A stretch of DNA of 64,000 bases from Lentisphaerae bacterium GWF2_49_21 (GTDB lineage: Bacteria > Verrucomicrobiota > Lentisphaeria > Victivallales > GWF2-50-93), in assembly GCA_001804805.1 (NCBI GenBank), contig MHBH01000061.1, positions 62,001 to 126,000 on the forward strand, written 5' to 3'. A program made the translations under genes and the position numbers. Each line of letters opens with the position of its first letter. The first letter of the stretch is position 1. Under the pieces are notes generated by a model. That model was not told the DNA's origin. It was given only the letters and a program-made list of their open reading frames with translations, and did not search any database. Shown here piece after piece: positions 41,561 through 50,509 of the stretch.

Positions 41561-43825
41561 ATGATTTCTAATTTATCAAAACCTGAACTCCTTGCGCCGG
41601 CCGGAAACCTTGTTTCGGCCCTGACCGCCTTTGACGCGGGGGCCGACGCCGTCTACGGCGGCCTCAAGAAGTTCAACGCCCGTGAACGCACCGAGAATTT
41701 CAGTTCGGATGAGATGGCCAAGCTCATCACCTACGCCCATTCGAACGGCAAGAAAGTCTATGTCACCTTCAACACCCTCATCAAGGAATCCGAGATCATA
41801 TCGGCAGCTGAAATGCTTTCCGAACTCGTCGCCCTCAAACCGGATGCCGTGATAATCCAGGACATTGGAGTCCTTCACCTCATAAGAGAATATTTTCCGT
41901 CGCTCGTAGTCCATGCCTCCACGCAGATGGGAATCCATAACAGCGAAGGCGTCAAACTTGCCGCCAGCATGGGAATCAAACGCGTCATCCTCGAACGCCA
42001 GGTCACACTCGATGAAATAAGGCAGATCAAAGCGGTCTCACCGATAGAGATCGAACTCTTCATCCACGGTGCGCTCTGCTGCTCGCTCTCCGGCAAATGC
42101 CTCTTCTCCTCATTCCACGGAGGATTCAGCGGAAACCGCGGCAAATGCAAGCAACCGTGCCGATACAACTATTTCAGCGGACCGAACGAAGGCTACTATT
42201 TTTCAACTAGGGACCTCTGCTCCCTCGAACTCATCCCCGAAATGAAAAAGGTCGGTATTACTTCACTCAAAATAGAAGGCCGTCTCCGCAAACAGGATTA
42301 TGTGAAGAATGTCGTCTCCGCATACCGCCTTATGCTCGATGCCGTCCCGGAACGCGAAAATTCCACTCTTGAAGAAGCGATGGATCTGCTAGGACTTTCC
42401 TACGGACGCGAATTCTTCACCGGCTTCACCTCCGACAAGTCTTTTTCAGATCTTGTCCGTCCGGATTCCAGCGGCGTCTCCGGCTCGCTCTGCGGACGGG
42501 TTGCGAATGTCGCAGAAGGCGGGTTCTCCGTACTTCTGTCAAGAAAACTCCATCTCGGTGACAGGATCCGCATCCAGTCCAAATCCGGCAAGAAGGGGAC
42601 GGCGCTTACTATCACTGAAATGACAGTCTCAGGCAGGAACATCACCGAAGGCCGCAGTGGCGAGACATGTTTCATAACGACCAGGGACAGGGAAGTCCTG
42701 CCCGACGGTTTTGTCTACAAGATCGGAGAGAGCATCGACGAAATGACCGGCAGGATCTCGAGGCTTCCTCTTGCGATGAAGCGGAAGATAGATTTCAAGG
42801 TCGCAGTTTCAGCCAAGGGATTCAATATTGATGTCAAGGACGGCAGTTCCAACCTCAAATGGAACAAGGCAATTGAACTTGCCAAGGCTCAGAAGCATCC
42901 TCTGGGCGAGGAAAAGATCAAAAGCGAGTTTTCGGCGGCAAGCTCTGAAATCCTGGCCCCGGGAGAGATAAACGCTGAAGTCGATGGGGAATACTTCATT
43001 CCGCTCAGCGTATTGAAGGATGTCAGGCGCGAATTCTGGAAATGGGCCGAGGAGAATGTTTCCAAGGACAAGTCTGCGGAACTCGCAAAATCCCAGCTTG
43101 ATAAATTTTTCCTGTTTTACGGGGCTTTGAAGGGCTCCACTTCTCCCAGGGAAAAGACCACCGCAGAAAATATAAACCCGACGGCTCTGGCGAGCTTGCC
43201 TACGAACAATATCCCGGAAACTGAAATTCATTCGTTCGTAGTTAATCCCGCAAGGGATGTTCCCTTCTCTTCTTCCGATGAAATTATTCTCCCCCATTTC
43301 TGTCCAGAAGGGAAATTATCAGAACTCAGGAAGCAAATCATTGACGCTTATGGAAAGGGCGCACGCAGGTTCAGGCTGACTTCGATTTTCCAGCTAGGAC
43401 TTCTGAAGGAGTTCAAGGACTTGAAGCTATCGTCGTCATATCCCCTGCCCGTCTGCAATTCCCTTGCGGTCTGCGAACTTCGCAGACTTGGATTTTCAAA
43501 GGTGCAGGCGTGGCCGGAGCTTGAGGAGAGGGAGATCGAGGTGATGATTGCGAAATCCGCAGCTACAGTCGAGATATTCCGTTATGGAAGGCTACCGCTG
43601 ATGATGACCCGTGCCGAGATTCCTGCTACCGGAGAATTGCGGGATTCGCGCGGAAACAGGCTTAACCTGAAAAAAGATCCGGCCACCGGCATGACATGCC
43701 TCTATTCCGATTTTGTCATCTGCATTCCGGAGATCAAGGACGCCTCCGACTTCTTCGACTTCACGAACGCCAGCCCCGGCGAGAAGAACACTTCCTATTT
43801 CAACTTCAAAAGCGTCTGGGAATAA
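41561..43825 (+). CDS. U32 peptidase family protein, RlhA-like
   Basis: 754 residues. The U32 core is clear: PELLAPAGNLVSALTAFDAGADAVYGGLKKFNAR, then EIELFIHGALCCSLSGKCLFSS and NRGKCKQPCRY with the conserved Cys set, SLKIEGRLRKQDYVKNVVSAYR, followed by a beta-barrel and DUF3656-like region. RlhA of this family hydroxylates a 23S rRNA cytidine; the Cys set suggests an Fe-S or metal centre. That specific role is likely but not proved. At about codons 544-570 the frame runs through a complete copy of a dispersed palindromic repeat (SFVVNPARDVPF), which adds a loop before the C-terminal domain. Confidence 0.85.
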   Translation: MISNLSKPELLAPAGNLVSALTAFDAGADAVYGGLKKFNARERTENFSSDEMAKLITYAHSNGKKVYVTFNTLIKESEIISAAEMLSELVALKPDAVIIQDIGVLHLIREYFPSLVVHASTQMGIHNSEGVKLAASMGIKRVILERQVTLDEIRQIKAVSPIEIELFIHGALCCSLSGKCLFSSFHGGFSGNRGKCKQPCRYNYFSGPNEGYYFSTRDLCSLELIPEMKKVGITSLKIEGRLRKQDYVKNVVSAYRLMLDAVPERENSTLEEAMDLLGLSYGREFFTGFTSDKSFSDLVRPDSSGVSGSLCGRVANVAEGGFSVLLSRKLHLGDRIRIQSKSGKKGTALTITEMTVSGRNITEGRSGETCFITTRDREVLPDGFVYKIGESIDEMTGRISRLPLAMKRKIDFKVAVSAKGFNIDVKDGSSNLKWNKAIELAKAQKHPLGEEKIKSEFSAASSEILAPGEINAEVDGEYFIPLSVLKDVRREFWKWAEENVSKDKSAELAKSQLDKFFLFYGALKGSTSPREKTTAENINPTALASLPTNNIPETEIHSFVVNPARDVPFSSSDEIILPHFCPEGKLSELRKQIIDAYGKGARRFRLTSIFQLGLLKEFKDLKLSSSYPLPVCNSLAVCELRRLGFSKVQAWPELEEREIEVMIAKSAATVEIFRYGRLPLMMTRAEIPATGELRDSRGNRLNLKKDPATGMTCLYSDFVICIPEIKDASDFFDFTNASPGEKNTSYFNFKSVWE
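43187..43268. repeat. Palindromic repeat element inside the U32 coding frame
   Basis: Left half GGCGAGCTTGCCTACGAACA and right half TTCGTTCGTAGTTAATCCCG plus CAAGGGATGTTCCC, the same organisation as 31990-32080 and 63419-63503. It keeps frame and has no stop. Confidence 0.75.
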
Positions 43826-43858
43826 ATTTGCGGGGCGCAAAATTATATTTGGGAACCT

Positions 43859-44170
43859 TCAGGCAAATGCGTGGGAGATTTGAGGACAAAGCTTAATCTG
43901 TGTCTTCAGTTCTTCTTCTTCATCTAGCCTTGTGCAGTCAAGCTCGTAACCCTTCTGGAAGTTAAGCCACAGCTCCGGAGACGTTCCAAAATAAAGGCTC
44001 AGCCTCAATGCCGTATCTGCAGTAACAGCCCTTTTTTTCAGACATATCTCATTTATCCTCCTGGGGTCCACCTTGAGCTCCCTTGCGAGCTTGTTCTGGC
44101 TTATTCCCATCGGCTCGAGAAATTCCCTGAGAAGAAATTCCCCCGGATGTATAGGTTTTAATTTTTTCAT
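43859..44170 (-). CDS. higA: HigA-family antitoxin
   Basis: 103 residues. IHPGEFLLREFLEPMGISQNKLARELKVDPRRINEI is the HigA/VapI signature: the N-terminal motif and an HTH_3 domain. HigA binds and represses its operon and neutralises the ribosome-dependent RNase HigB. AAAGGTG precedes the ATG. The 19-codon higB remnant is 16 bases upstream on the same strand, so HigA now stands as an orphan. The protein itself looks intact. Confidence 0.93.
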   Translation of the reverse strand: MKKLKPIHPGEFLLREFLEPMGISQNKLARELKVDPRRINEICLKKRAVTADTALRLSLYFGTSPELWLNFQKGYELDCTRLDEEEELKTQIKLCPQISHAFA

Positions 44171-44186
44171 TTTAATTCACCTTTCC

Positions 44187-44246
44187 TTAATGATAATCGA
44201 CAATATAAATCTTTTTAGTCTCTTTATCACCAAAGCTTTTTATCAT
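44187..44246 (-). pseudogene. higB: higB toxin remnant with a large internal deletion
   Basis: A 19-codon frame upstream of higA reads MIKSFGDKETKKIY and then IVDYH and stop. The first part is the start of HigB toxins (MIKSF-D-K-E-T), and the last part is their end (typically VEIVDYH). The roughly 70 codons between, including the ribonuclease residues, are gone with the frame kept. It sits where higB belongs, just before higA, and cannot be a toxin. Confidence 0.8.
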
Positions 44247-44248
44247 GC

Positions 44249-44595
44249 ATGTACTCTATAGCGCCGCGCACCATAAGCCAAGCAGATTCACTTTAAGTTT
44301 ACGAGCGAAGCTGCACCAAAGGCGAGAAAGCTCCGTTGGCTTGTCACGCCGTAGCTTCAGCGAAGGCGGAAGTGCGCAGACAAAGTCTGCTCTCATCTTC
44401 AAGCGGTGACTCTGTCACCGCACTCCGGCGGATTGCTGCGCAATCGTAATGAAGGCTATTGGGATAGAAGAAATTCCGCTTGAACCCAGCTGCCTCAAAA
44501 TCTTCAATAAAAGAGTCAATCTAAATAGTAATGCTTGGCGACGCGATTATGTTTGACTGCTTTAATTACCAACATCACTTAATATTTCAGCAATC
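44249..44595. repeat. Structured repeat gap, no gene
   Basis: No gene is seen. Hairpins in a row include CGCCGTAGCTTCAGCGAAGGCG (44347-44368), GCGCAGACAAAGTCTGCTC, GCGGTGACTCTGTCACCGC and GGATTGCTGCGCAATC. The first is shared with 33001-33028. The sequence is a tandem array of small palindromes without regular spacing. Confidence 0.6.
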
Positions 44596-45384
44596 ATGAA
44601 GAAAACCAAACTGATGAAAATTGTCTCGGATCCGAAGATGATTTCGGGAATCCACAACTACTGCGACAAATGGTGCGAGAGATGCAGGTTCAAGACAAGA
44701 TGCGCGGTCGGGATAATGGATCTCGAAGACAAGAAACAGGATTCCAAGGAGCTTGACCTGAACAGCCCGGAATTCTGGGACAAGCTGCATGGCATATTCG
44801 CCGACACCTTCGAGATGATAGGTGAGATGGCCAGGAAGAACGGAGTCGATGTGGATGCCCCCATTCCGGAGGAATACTGGATTCAAAAGGAAAAAAGGGA
44901 TAAGAACGCCAGGGAGCATGTCTGCGCAAAGGCCAGCTGGAAATACATGGAGATGGTAAGGAAATGGATGGACGGTTCGTCAAAGGACTTTGAGAAAAAG
45001 GCCGATGAACTGATGAAGAACATCTCGATGGGCCTCCCCAATAAAAATCCTGAAAAAGACGCCTTGGAAATAAAGGACGCCGTTGATGTCATCATATGGA
45101 ACCACACGTTGATCCATGTCAAGCTCATGAGGGCGGTACAGCAGATCTTCGAAGATGAACCGGAAATTCTGGAAGATTTGCCAAAGGACTATGACGGCTC
45201 CGCGAAAATAGCGCTTATTTCAATCGACAATTCCATAAAGGTCTGGGAGACTCTCCTGAGCCATTTCCCGGAGAAGGAAGACGAGATATTGAAGATGCTT
45301 TCACTCCTGCAGAAACTGGGCAGGCGCACCGAACTGGAATTCCCCAACGCAAGATCCTTCAAGCGCCCTGGCTTTGATGAGTAA
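44596..45384 (+). CDS. Hypothetical protein with N-terminal Cys cluster
   Basis: 262 residues. A Cys cluster HNYCDKWCERCRFKTRCAV (C-x3-C-x2-C-x5-C) lies near residues 22-36, fit for zinc or an Fe-S cluster. The rest is acidic, largely helical and soluble (DVDAPIPEEYWIQKEK, WNHTLIHVKLMRAVQQIF, DYDGSAKIALISIDNSIKVWETLL). I recall similar proteins in Bacteroidetes with the same YCD-WCERC start, of unknown role. The ATG has no strong ribosome site. Stands alone between repeats. Confidence 0.7.
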   Translation: MKKTKLMKIVSDPKMISGIHNYCDKWCERCRFKTRCAVGIMDLEDKKQDSKELDLNSPEFWDKLHGIFADTFEMIGEMARKNGVDVDAPIPEEYWIQKEKRDKNAREHVCAKASWKYMEMVRKWMDGSSKDFEKKADELMKNISMGLPNKNPEKDALEIKDAVDVIIWNHTLIHVKLMRAVQQIFEDEPEILEDLPKDYDGSAKIALISIDNSIKVWETLLSHFPEKEDEILKMLSLLQKLGRRTELEFPNARSFKRPGFDE

Positions 45385-45454
45385 TGACCATTTTATTCAT
45401 TATCATTCGCTCCAATTGCAAAACCGTATAAAACGTTGCTATGGGAGCATGCCC

Positions 45455-45522
45455 GTTGGAGTACAAACTTTAGTTTGTCTTAATATTCAGAAAGTTATGC
45501 AAGCTAAAGCTTGTACTCCAAC
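45455..45522. repeat. Inverted repeat element, GTTGGAGTACAAACTTTAGT family
   Basis: Left half 45455-45481 (starts GTTGGAGTACAAACTTTAGT) and right half 45501-45522 (AAGCTAAAGC then TTGTACTCCAAC). The same two halves occur in the opposite order at 50316-50337 and 50355-50381. Confidence 0.85.
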
Positions 45523-45560
45523 TTAAGCAATTGGCATTAGAAAGCCAACAAGACGATCCG

Positions 45561-48089
45561 TTACTGCCGCTGCTCTTCGTCTGAGCCGAATACTATCTTG
45601 TCCACTATGCCCATTGGGATTGATATCTTTTCGAAGATTCCACCACCGCCTGAAACAAGCTGTTTTTCCACTGAATATTCAGAAAGATCGAATGTCGCAG
45701 TCTCCTCGTATCCGTTGAAGCACACAGTGACGCTGTTTTTCCCGGCAACAGTTTTCTTCTTTGCGGCCTTGTCAGAGAAATTCAATACGTAGATCCTTTC
45801 GGCCGGAATATCGAGCTGGCCTGCATCCTTGGCGTCGAACTTGACGTTCTTCCCGGAGATGTCCTGCACCTTCCCTGCAATCTTGTCCTCATTTTTCAGT
45901 GATATGACATCTTCATCTGAGACATCCAGAACAGAACCATCCTCCCTTGAAACGGTGAAGTTCTTGATCTGCGCGGAAGCCCCCTTGACCATCAGTAAGA
46001 TGTTCTTTGCTTTTTCGATGTGGGCAAACCATAAATTATTCCTTGTAGCAAGAATCGTCTCGCTGTTCAGATTCAGGCTGATGAACTTGTTTTCCTTGTC
46101 AAGGAGAAGCTTCACATGCGCCTCCTTGTACCTGTGCCTTGTTGCAGAACCGTACATCACGCCCTGTCCGACATTAAGGGGATCTTTCTCTCTTCCCGCG
46201 CACAGGTAGATGTCATAGTTGAGGAAGTCCTTCGATTTGGAAAAAACCATGAACTTCATCTGCTCAGTGAATATGATGTCGAACTCTATCCTGAGCTTTT
46301 CAGGCGAGTCCTGTATCTCGCATCTTGCCTGGGGCTTGTCACCTGCCGGCACGAGGATCCTGTCGTTCTTCATTTCTGCATTGGCTTCGACGATCCACTT
46401 TGCATAATCGCTGTTCCATTCGTTCGCCGAATCCGAGAAAAGAATCTTGTCCAGGGCCAGTCTCGAAATCCCCAGATTTTCCGCATACGAAGTTTTCAGG
46501 GACAGCTTCTGGTTGTCAAGCCCCTTTATCTCCCCCCTGACGATATTGCCGTTGACAAGCCTGATCTTCGCCTGGTCCTTCTCCTGCTTCAAGGCCTTAC
46601 CCCGGAAAATTGCCTCCTTTGCCGATGAAACAGGAAACTTTAGCGGCGGAATACCGGTTTCGAGCTTCCATGACAAAGATGTCCCCGGCACGACAGCAAC
46701 CAGATTCCCGTAGAGGACATCGCCGTTGTCGAAGTGCAGCCTGTTGGCTGTTTCCGAAGGCTCCTTTAATTCAAGGTCCGGACTGAATACAAGCTTCCCG
46801 ACCTGCTCCAACGGAATCGAAATATCTGCACCACAGGCCATCCTGCCAAGCACTTTTCCGTCCGCCACACGATCAAGCAGGATGGTAATATGCTCATCGG
46901 CGGCAAAGAAGATCCTGACAAGATTCACGGACTGACCCACTGCGGCGGCGCCTTTCCTGTTTCCAAGCTTCAATGCACCGACATTCTTCAAGGGCGTTTC
47001 GAGCATCTGCGAACGGGTCTGATAGGAAAGCTTCCCTTCCGCAACTCCAGTAATCCTGCATTCCGAAAACACTTTCTCGGAGATTATGACGTCGGATCTG
47101 CTGTATTTCTCCTCAGCGAACTTTTTACGGATTGCCTCGGTCCCGTCCCTGGATACCACCACCTCCTTTATCTTGATACTGAGCTCGGAGCTGTTCTTGA
47201 AATAGAATGGTTCGCTGGCGGTGCCGGTGGTTGTCGCAGCTTCCTTCTCGTCCCGCTTTTTGAAGAATTCCTCCTTCGGATCCGACAGGCTGAGCAGTTC
47301 CTCGCCGTTGAGCTTGATCTTGTAGATCATCCTGATCCTGTCCGCGGTGACGGAGAACTTCCTGTCGCCCGCCTCGTCAAGCGCCTTGCTGCTGATCTCG
47401 GAAATCTTCTCCTCCTGCTTGCTCTCATTCCTCCTGAAGAGCGAAAGCTTGTCCTTGTCGATCTTCATCACAAGATAATTGCCCCGTTTCCTGTCCTCAC
47501 CGATCTGCAGACACATCTCCCACACCAGGGAGGCTTCGCCGTCCACGGTGAAATCTATCCTGATCATTTCCGGAAGGATCACGAAGCATCCGGTCCTGGC
47601 ATTGTTCGACAATACCATCGAGTTCTTGTCCTTTACAACGGCTTTTCCAACCCTGCTCCACTTGCTGGAGGCATCAGGCCCCTTGTATGCCTCATCCCAG
47701 TATCTCGATGGAAATATCGCCTCGATAGATGCGGCGGGAATCTTTATAACGCCCGCATAAGGCGTCTTAAAGGAGAGCGTTTCGTTGTCAAGCGCCACCA
47801 CCTCGCCCTTCAGCTCATCGCCATTTGCAAGAAATACCGAACCGGTGTCGAGACCGGCGGAACTCAGCTTGTTGATCATTATCTCATTAACCATGCCGAC
47901 AGGGAAAACAGCCTGCGCCCCGGCTTCCTTGCCGTATTTCCATGTTATGCCATCCTTCATTCCGGCAGAAAGGATCTCCCCGTGCAGCACACTTCCGTCC
48001 TTTAAGCTGAGAATCCGGGGAAGTTCATTTCCAGAATACAGGTGAGTGGTAAAAAACACGGACAGGACTATGGCTGCGATCCTTTTCAT
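45561..48089 (-). CDS. Secreted protein with repeated beta domains
   Basis: 842 residues. The signal peptide is MKRIAAIVLSVFFTTHLYSG. The chain holds at least five copies of a beta-rich unit built around a strand-turn like L-x-N-G-D-x-L-x-G-x-(V/I): DGSVLHGEILSAG, LANGDELKGEVVALDNETLSF, FDNGDVLYGNLVAV, LVNGNIVRGEIKGLDNQKLSL, LKNEDKIAGKVQDISGKNVKF. Each is followed by a strand leading into a hydrophobic I-(P)-x-x-x-I/V-x-x-(I/L)-x-F. Between units are lectin/laminin-G-like segments (RIDFTVDGEASLVWEM, RIEFDIIFTEQMKFMVFS). GGAGG precedes the ATG at 48089. No enzyme motif is recognised; a surface or periplasmic scaffold is likely. Confidence 0.7.
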   Translation of the reverse strand: MKRIAAIVLSVFFTTHLYSGNELPRILSLKDGSVLHGEILSAGMKDGITWKYGKEAGAQAVFPVGMVNEIMINKLSSAGLDTGSVFLANGDELKGEVVALDNETLSFKTPYAGVIKIPAASIEAIFPSRYWDEAYKGPDASSKWSRVGKAVVKDKNSMVLSNNARTGCFVILPEMIRIDFTVDGEASLVWEMCLQIGEDRKRGNYLVMKIDKDKLSLFRRNESKQEEKISEISSKALDEAGDRKFSVTADRIRMIYKIKLNGEELLSLSDPKEEFFKKRDEKEAATTTGTASEPFYFKNSSELSIKIKEVVVSRDGTEAIRKKFAEEKYSRSDVIISEKVFSECRITGVAEGKLSYQTRSQMLETPLKNVGALKLGNRKGAAAVGQSVNLVRIFFAADEHITILLDRVADGKVLGRMACGADISIPLEQVGKLVFSPDLELKEPSETANRLHFDNGDVLYGNLVAVVPGTSLSWKLETGIPPLKFPVSSAKEAIFRGKALKQEKDQAKIRLVNGNIVRGEIKGLDNQKLSLKTSYAENLGISRLALDKILFSDSANEWNSDYAKWIVEANAEMKNDRILVPAGDKPQARCEIQDSPEKLRIEFDIIFTEQMKFMVFSKSKDFLNYDIYLCAGREKDPLNVGQGVMYGSATRHRYKEAHVKLLLDKENKFISLNLNSETILATRNNLWFAHIEKAKNILLMVKGASAQIKNFTVSREDGSVLDVSDEDVISLKNEDKIAGKVQDISGKNVKFDAKDAGQLDIPAERIYVLNFSDKAAKKKTVAGKNSVTVCFNGYEETATFDLSEYSVEKQLVSGGGGIFEKISIPMGIVDKIVFGSDEEQRQ

Positions 48090-48109
48090 TTTCCCTCCCC
48101 AGGCTCGTG

Positions 48110-48205
48110 GTTTCACAGTAAGTTCGCTGGTAGTTAACGCATTCTTGCGTGTTTCTTTGCCTTGATAACTCACAGCCAATAATGTCTTGACTACAAACTA
48201 AATCA
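48110..48205. repeat. Diverged copy of the GTAGTTAA palindromic repeat
   Basis: TTCGCTGGTAGTTAACGCATTCTTGCGTG and, further on, GTCTTGACTACAAAC correspond to the halves of the element at 31990-32080, in diverged form and reversed order. No gene. Confidence 0.5.
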
Positions 48206-48227
48206 AAATACATGACTCATTAATAAT

Positions 48228-49007
48228 TTAGAGGTTCCCTTTATTTACTGAATAATTGAGTTTAGGGAACTGCCCCTCGTCCTCGAACCTGACGGAAATG
48301 TATTTCACAGGATATTTCTTGACGAGATCCGCCGTTATCCAGCCGTTTGCGAAATCCGCAAGGCTGCGCCTGGCGTCCTCGCGGACAAAGTCGATATATT
48401 CTGGGGTCAGCGCTTTTTTCATCATGTCAGGATAAAACTGTTTTCTTAAAGCCTCTAGCTTTGCGTTTTCACCAAAGATAAGCTTGCCGCTTTCGATGCG
48501 CGTCTCCATGCGGCTGAGATCCACGGCAGGCTCCTCGACCTGCAGTTTCGGCGCAATTATCGTGAGCATGTCTCCCTCGCAGGTGATCTTCCATGTCCCT
48601 TTCATGTCTACAAAGTAGTTGTAGGTGACCGGCGCCCTGACCTCCATGATGGCGTTGCTCAGCGTCTTCCCGTTCATTACCTGTGGCACGGAGAAAGTAT
48701 ATTCTCTCCTTTCAGTCTCATTCCTTGTAATTTTGACCAGGAGCAGATGCTGGACTTTCTTCTGCTGTTCGGTGTAACCTATGAATGTCTGGGTGATGTC
48801 GATCTTCGGGCTCAACACCTTCCCCATGGTGTCGAATGGCTTTGAGAAGAGCTTGTAGAAGATGAGACCGAACACGAGAAGCTCGACAAATGCGAATATC
48901 GCAATAATCAGGACGATCTTCACGACATAGCTGCCTGTCGAAGACCTGGCGGTCCCGTCAGCATGCTGGTCGGTCTTCTGCTTGAAAGCATCCTTGTATT
49001 CGTTCAT
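48228..49007 (-). CDS. Membrane protein with DUF4230-like periplasmic domain
   Basis: 259 residues. A polar cytosolic start, one membrane helix (VVKIVLIIAIFAFVELLVFGLIFYKLF, about 28-52) and an outer domain with SVPQVMNGKTLSNAIMEVRAPVTYNYFVDMKGTWKITCEGDMLTIIAPKL-like beta strands and a helical end (about 180-250). The strands around VTYNYFVD and I-x-x-x-G-x-x-L-x-I-I-A-P resemble DUF4230. AAGG precedes the ATG. It starts nine bases after the uxaE stop on the same strand, so it is cotranscribed with that gene. Confidence 0.6.
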   Translation of the reverse strand: MNEYKDAFKQKTDQHADGTARSSTGSYVVKIVLIIAIFAFVELLVFGLIFYKLFSKPFDTMGKVLSPKIDITQTFIGYTEQQKKVQHLLLVKITRNETERREYTFSVPQVMNGKTLSNAIMEVRAPVTYNYFVDMKGTWKITCEGDMLTIIAPKLQVEEPAVDLSRMETRIESGKLIFGENAKLEALRKQFYPDMMKKALTPEYIDFVREDARRSLADFANGWITADLVKKYPVKYISVRFEDEGQFPKLNYSVNKGNL

Positions 49008-49016
49008 AAACACCTT

Positions 49017-50264
49017 TTATCCTATGAAAACTGGTTTGAGGTGGCGTTCGAAGACATTCTGATAGACATTTCTCCCTATGACGTCCTCGTACTTCTCGAG
49101 GGCGGCATAATATTTCGGACCGAGTTCGACAGCCACCTTGTATCCCACATGGATCAGCTGGCGGAAATTCGGATTGTAGCCTTTGCATTTCTGATCGTGG
49201 CGCAGAGTCTCTGCGAACTTCGCAGAATTCCACGTCTTGACCTCGTCGGCGGAAGGCAGCTTGTCCTTCTTGATGTCAATCACTGTAGCATACGGTCCAC
49301 ACAACTCGTCGAACCTGCCAAGGGCGTTGACGTAGATCTGCTTCGCGATGTCTAGTCCTTCCCCACCTGCTTCGGCAAGGCCGATACATTCCTCGAGCCA
49401 GGTTGTACCTGCAGTCTTGATGTGAAGACCGGCGTCAAATTTTATCAGGGCTTTTCTTATCGGACCGTAGATGGAGAACTTGTCGCTGCCGGAATGGACG
49501 CTGAGCTTGAGGTTTTTCGGAAGTCCGAATTCCTTTACGGCAAATGCGATCACCGCCAGATCCTGGTTGAACTCCTTCTCGAACTGTGCGACATTCCCGA
49601 CATAATCGACACCCTTGTTGAAGCGGCCTGTGAACTTGGGAGCTATCGTCTGTGCGGGGATCTTCTCGTCGGCGATTGCCGCAAGGATGAAGAACATCTC
49701 GACAGGCGTCTGAGGCATGTCGGTCTCGTCCATGGAGACTTCGGTCACAAAATTGTCCTTGCCTTTTACGGATTCAACCTTCCGGAAGATTTTCCCGGCC
49801 TCCTGGATGGCGAGAAGATATTTGCGGGCGATCTTTTCAAGGCTCTCCTTAGTTATATTGAAAACCTCTCCGGTTCCGGGAATGTCGAGCTTCCTGGCGT
49901 ATGCAGCATGCTTGTCGACAAAAGCCTTGATGCTTTTTTCATCTGCAGGCTTGCCGGTGAAATCCGCAACGTCCAAGGTAAAGAAATCGCTTGCGGAAAT
50001 GAAACCGTCGACGTTTTTCAGGCTGATATGGTCTGCGTCTACGAAATAAGGATTCTTCCAGCCGAGAGCCTTGACGGCTGCATCGGCCTCCTTGCGTACA
50101 TCTCCGGGTTGTGTGTGGATTATCTGATGTTCGCGGTTGGACTTGTTCCAGACCGGCGCAATTTCCACGCCCATCTCCTTCGCCTTCGCAAACGCCTTCA
50201 GCTGCGCCTTGCCCTCGTGCGCAAACCTATCACCAATCCCCATGCTGTATTTCGGAATAATCAT
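49017..50264 (-). CDS. uxaE: Tagaturonate epimerase
   Basis: 415 residues. Conserved stretches include MGIGDRFAHEGKAQLKAFAKA, VWNKSNREHQIIHTQPGDVRKEAD, YFVDADHISLKNVDGFI, SVHSGSDKFSIYGPIRKAL and HIKTAGTTWLEECIGLAE. UxaE converts tagaturonate to fructuronate in pectin-sugar breakdown, and homologues are frequent in Lentisphaerae and Thermotogae. His and Asp residues fit a metal-dependent epimerase. ATG 50264 with AAGGA five to six bases upstream is preferred; another ATG lies eight codons upstream. No other pectin-pathway gene is in the window. Confidence 0.85.
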   Translation of the reverse strand: MIIPKYSMGIGDRFAHEGKAQLKAFAKAKEMGVEIAPVWNKSNREHQIIHTQPGDVRKEADAAVKALGWKNPYFVDADHISLKNVDGFISASDFFTLDVADFTGKPADEKSIKAFVDKHAAYARKLDIPGTGEVFNITKESLEKIARKYLLAIQEAGKIFRKVESVKGKDNFVTEVSMDETDMPQTPVEMFFILAAIADEKIPAQTIAPKFTGRFNKGVDYVGNVAQFEKEFNQDLAVIAFAVKEFGLPKNLKLSVHSGSDKFSIYGPIRKALIKFDAGLHIKTAGTTWLEECIGLAEAGGEGLDIAKQIYVNALGRFDELCGPYATVIDIKKDKLPSADEVKTWNSAKFAETLRHDQKCKGYNPNFRQLIHVGYKVAVELGPKYYAALEKYEDVIGRNVYQNVFERHLKPVFIG

Positions 50265-50315
50265 TGATTTCCTTACCTGTCCTTTCATTTTAACCGTTTC
50301 TCAAGAGGAAGACTC

Positions 50316-50486
50316 AAGCTGAAGCTTGTACTCCAACGAATGAACCATGCTCTTGTTGGAGTACAAACTTTAGTTTGTCTTCTCTTAACTAACAGTATTC
50401 ACTTTGTTTGTAGTTAATGCCGTAAGGCATGTTCTCAAGCTGCATATTTCGAGTTTCAAGTTTCAAGCGTCAAGTTTCGAGTTACA
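50316..50486. repeat. Three repeat families between uxaE and kdsD
   Basis: Halves of the GTTGGAGTACAAACTTTAGT family (50316-50337 and 50355-50381), a right half of the GTAGTTAATGCC palindrome (50403-50435), and short TTTCGAG/TTTCAAG tandem units (50446-50486) follow one another in this gap. No gene. Confidence 0.75.
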
Positions 50487-50509
50487 TGTCTCGGGCAGGA
50501 ATGCCCGAG

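Noticed and set aside
44187-44246. A leader peptide controlling higA
   Set aside because: The match of both ends to HigB toxins is too specific for a chance leader, so a deletion remnant is the better reading, although it could now act as a leader.
46890-48005. A 371-codon plus-strand frame opposite the secreted beta-repeat protein
   Set aside because: It lies wholly inside a minus-strand gene with a signal peptide and good ribosome site, and its translation shows no domain.
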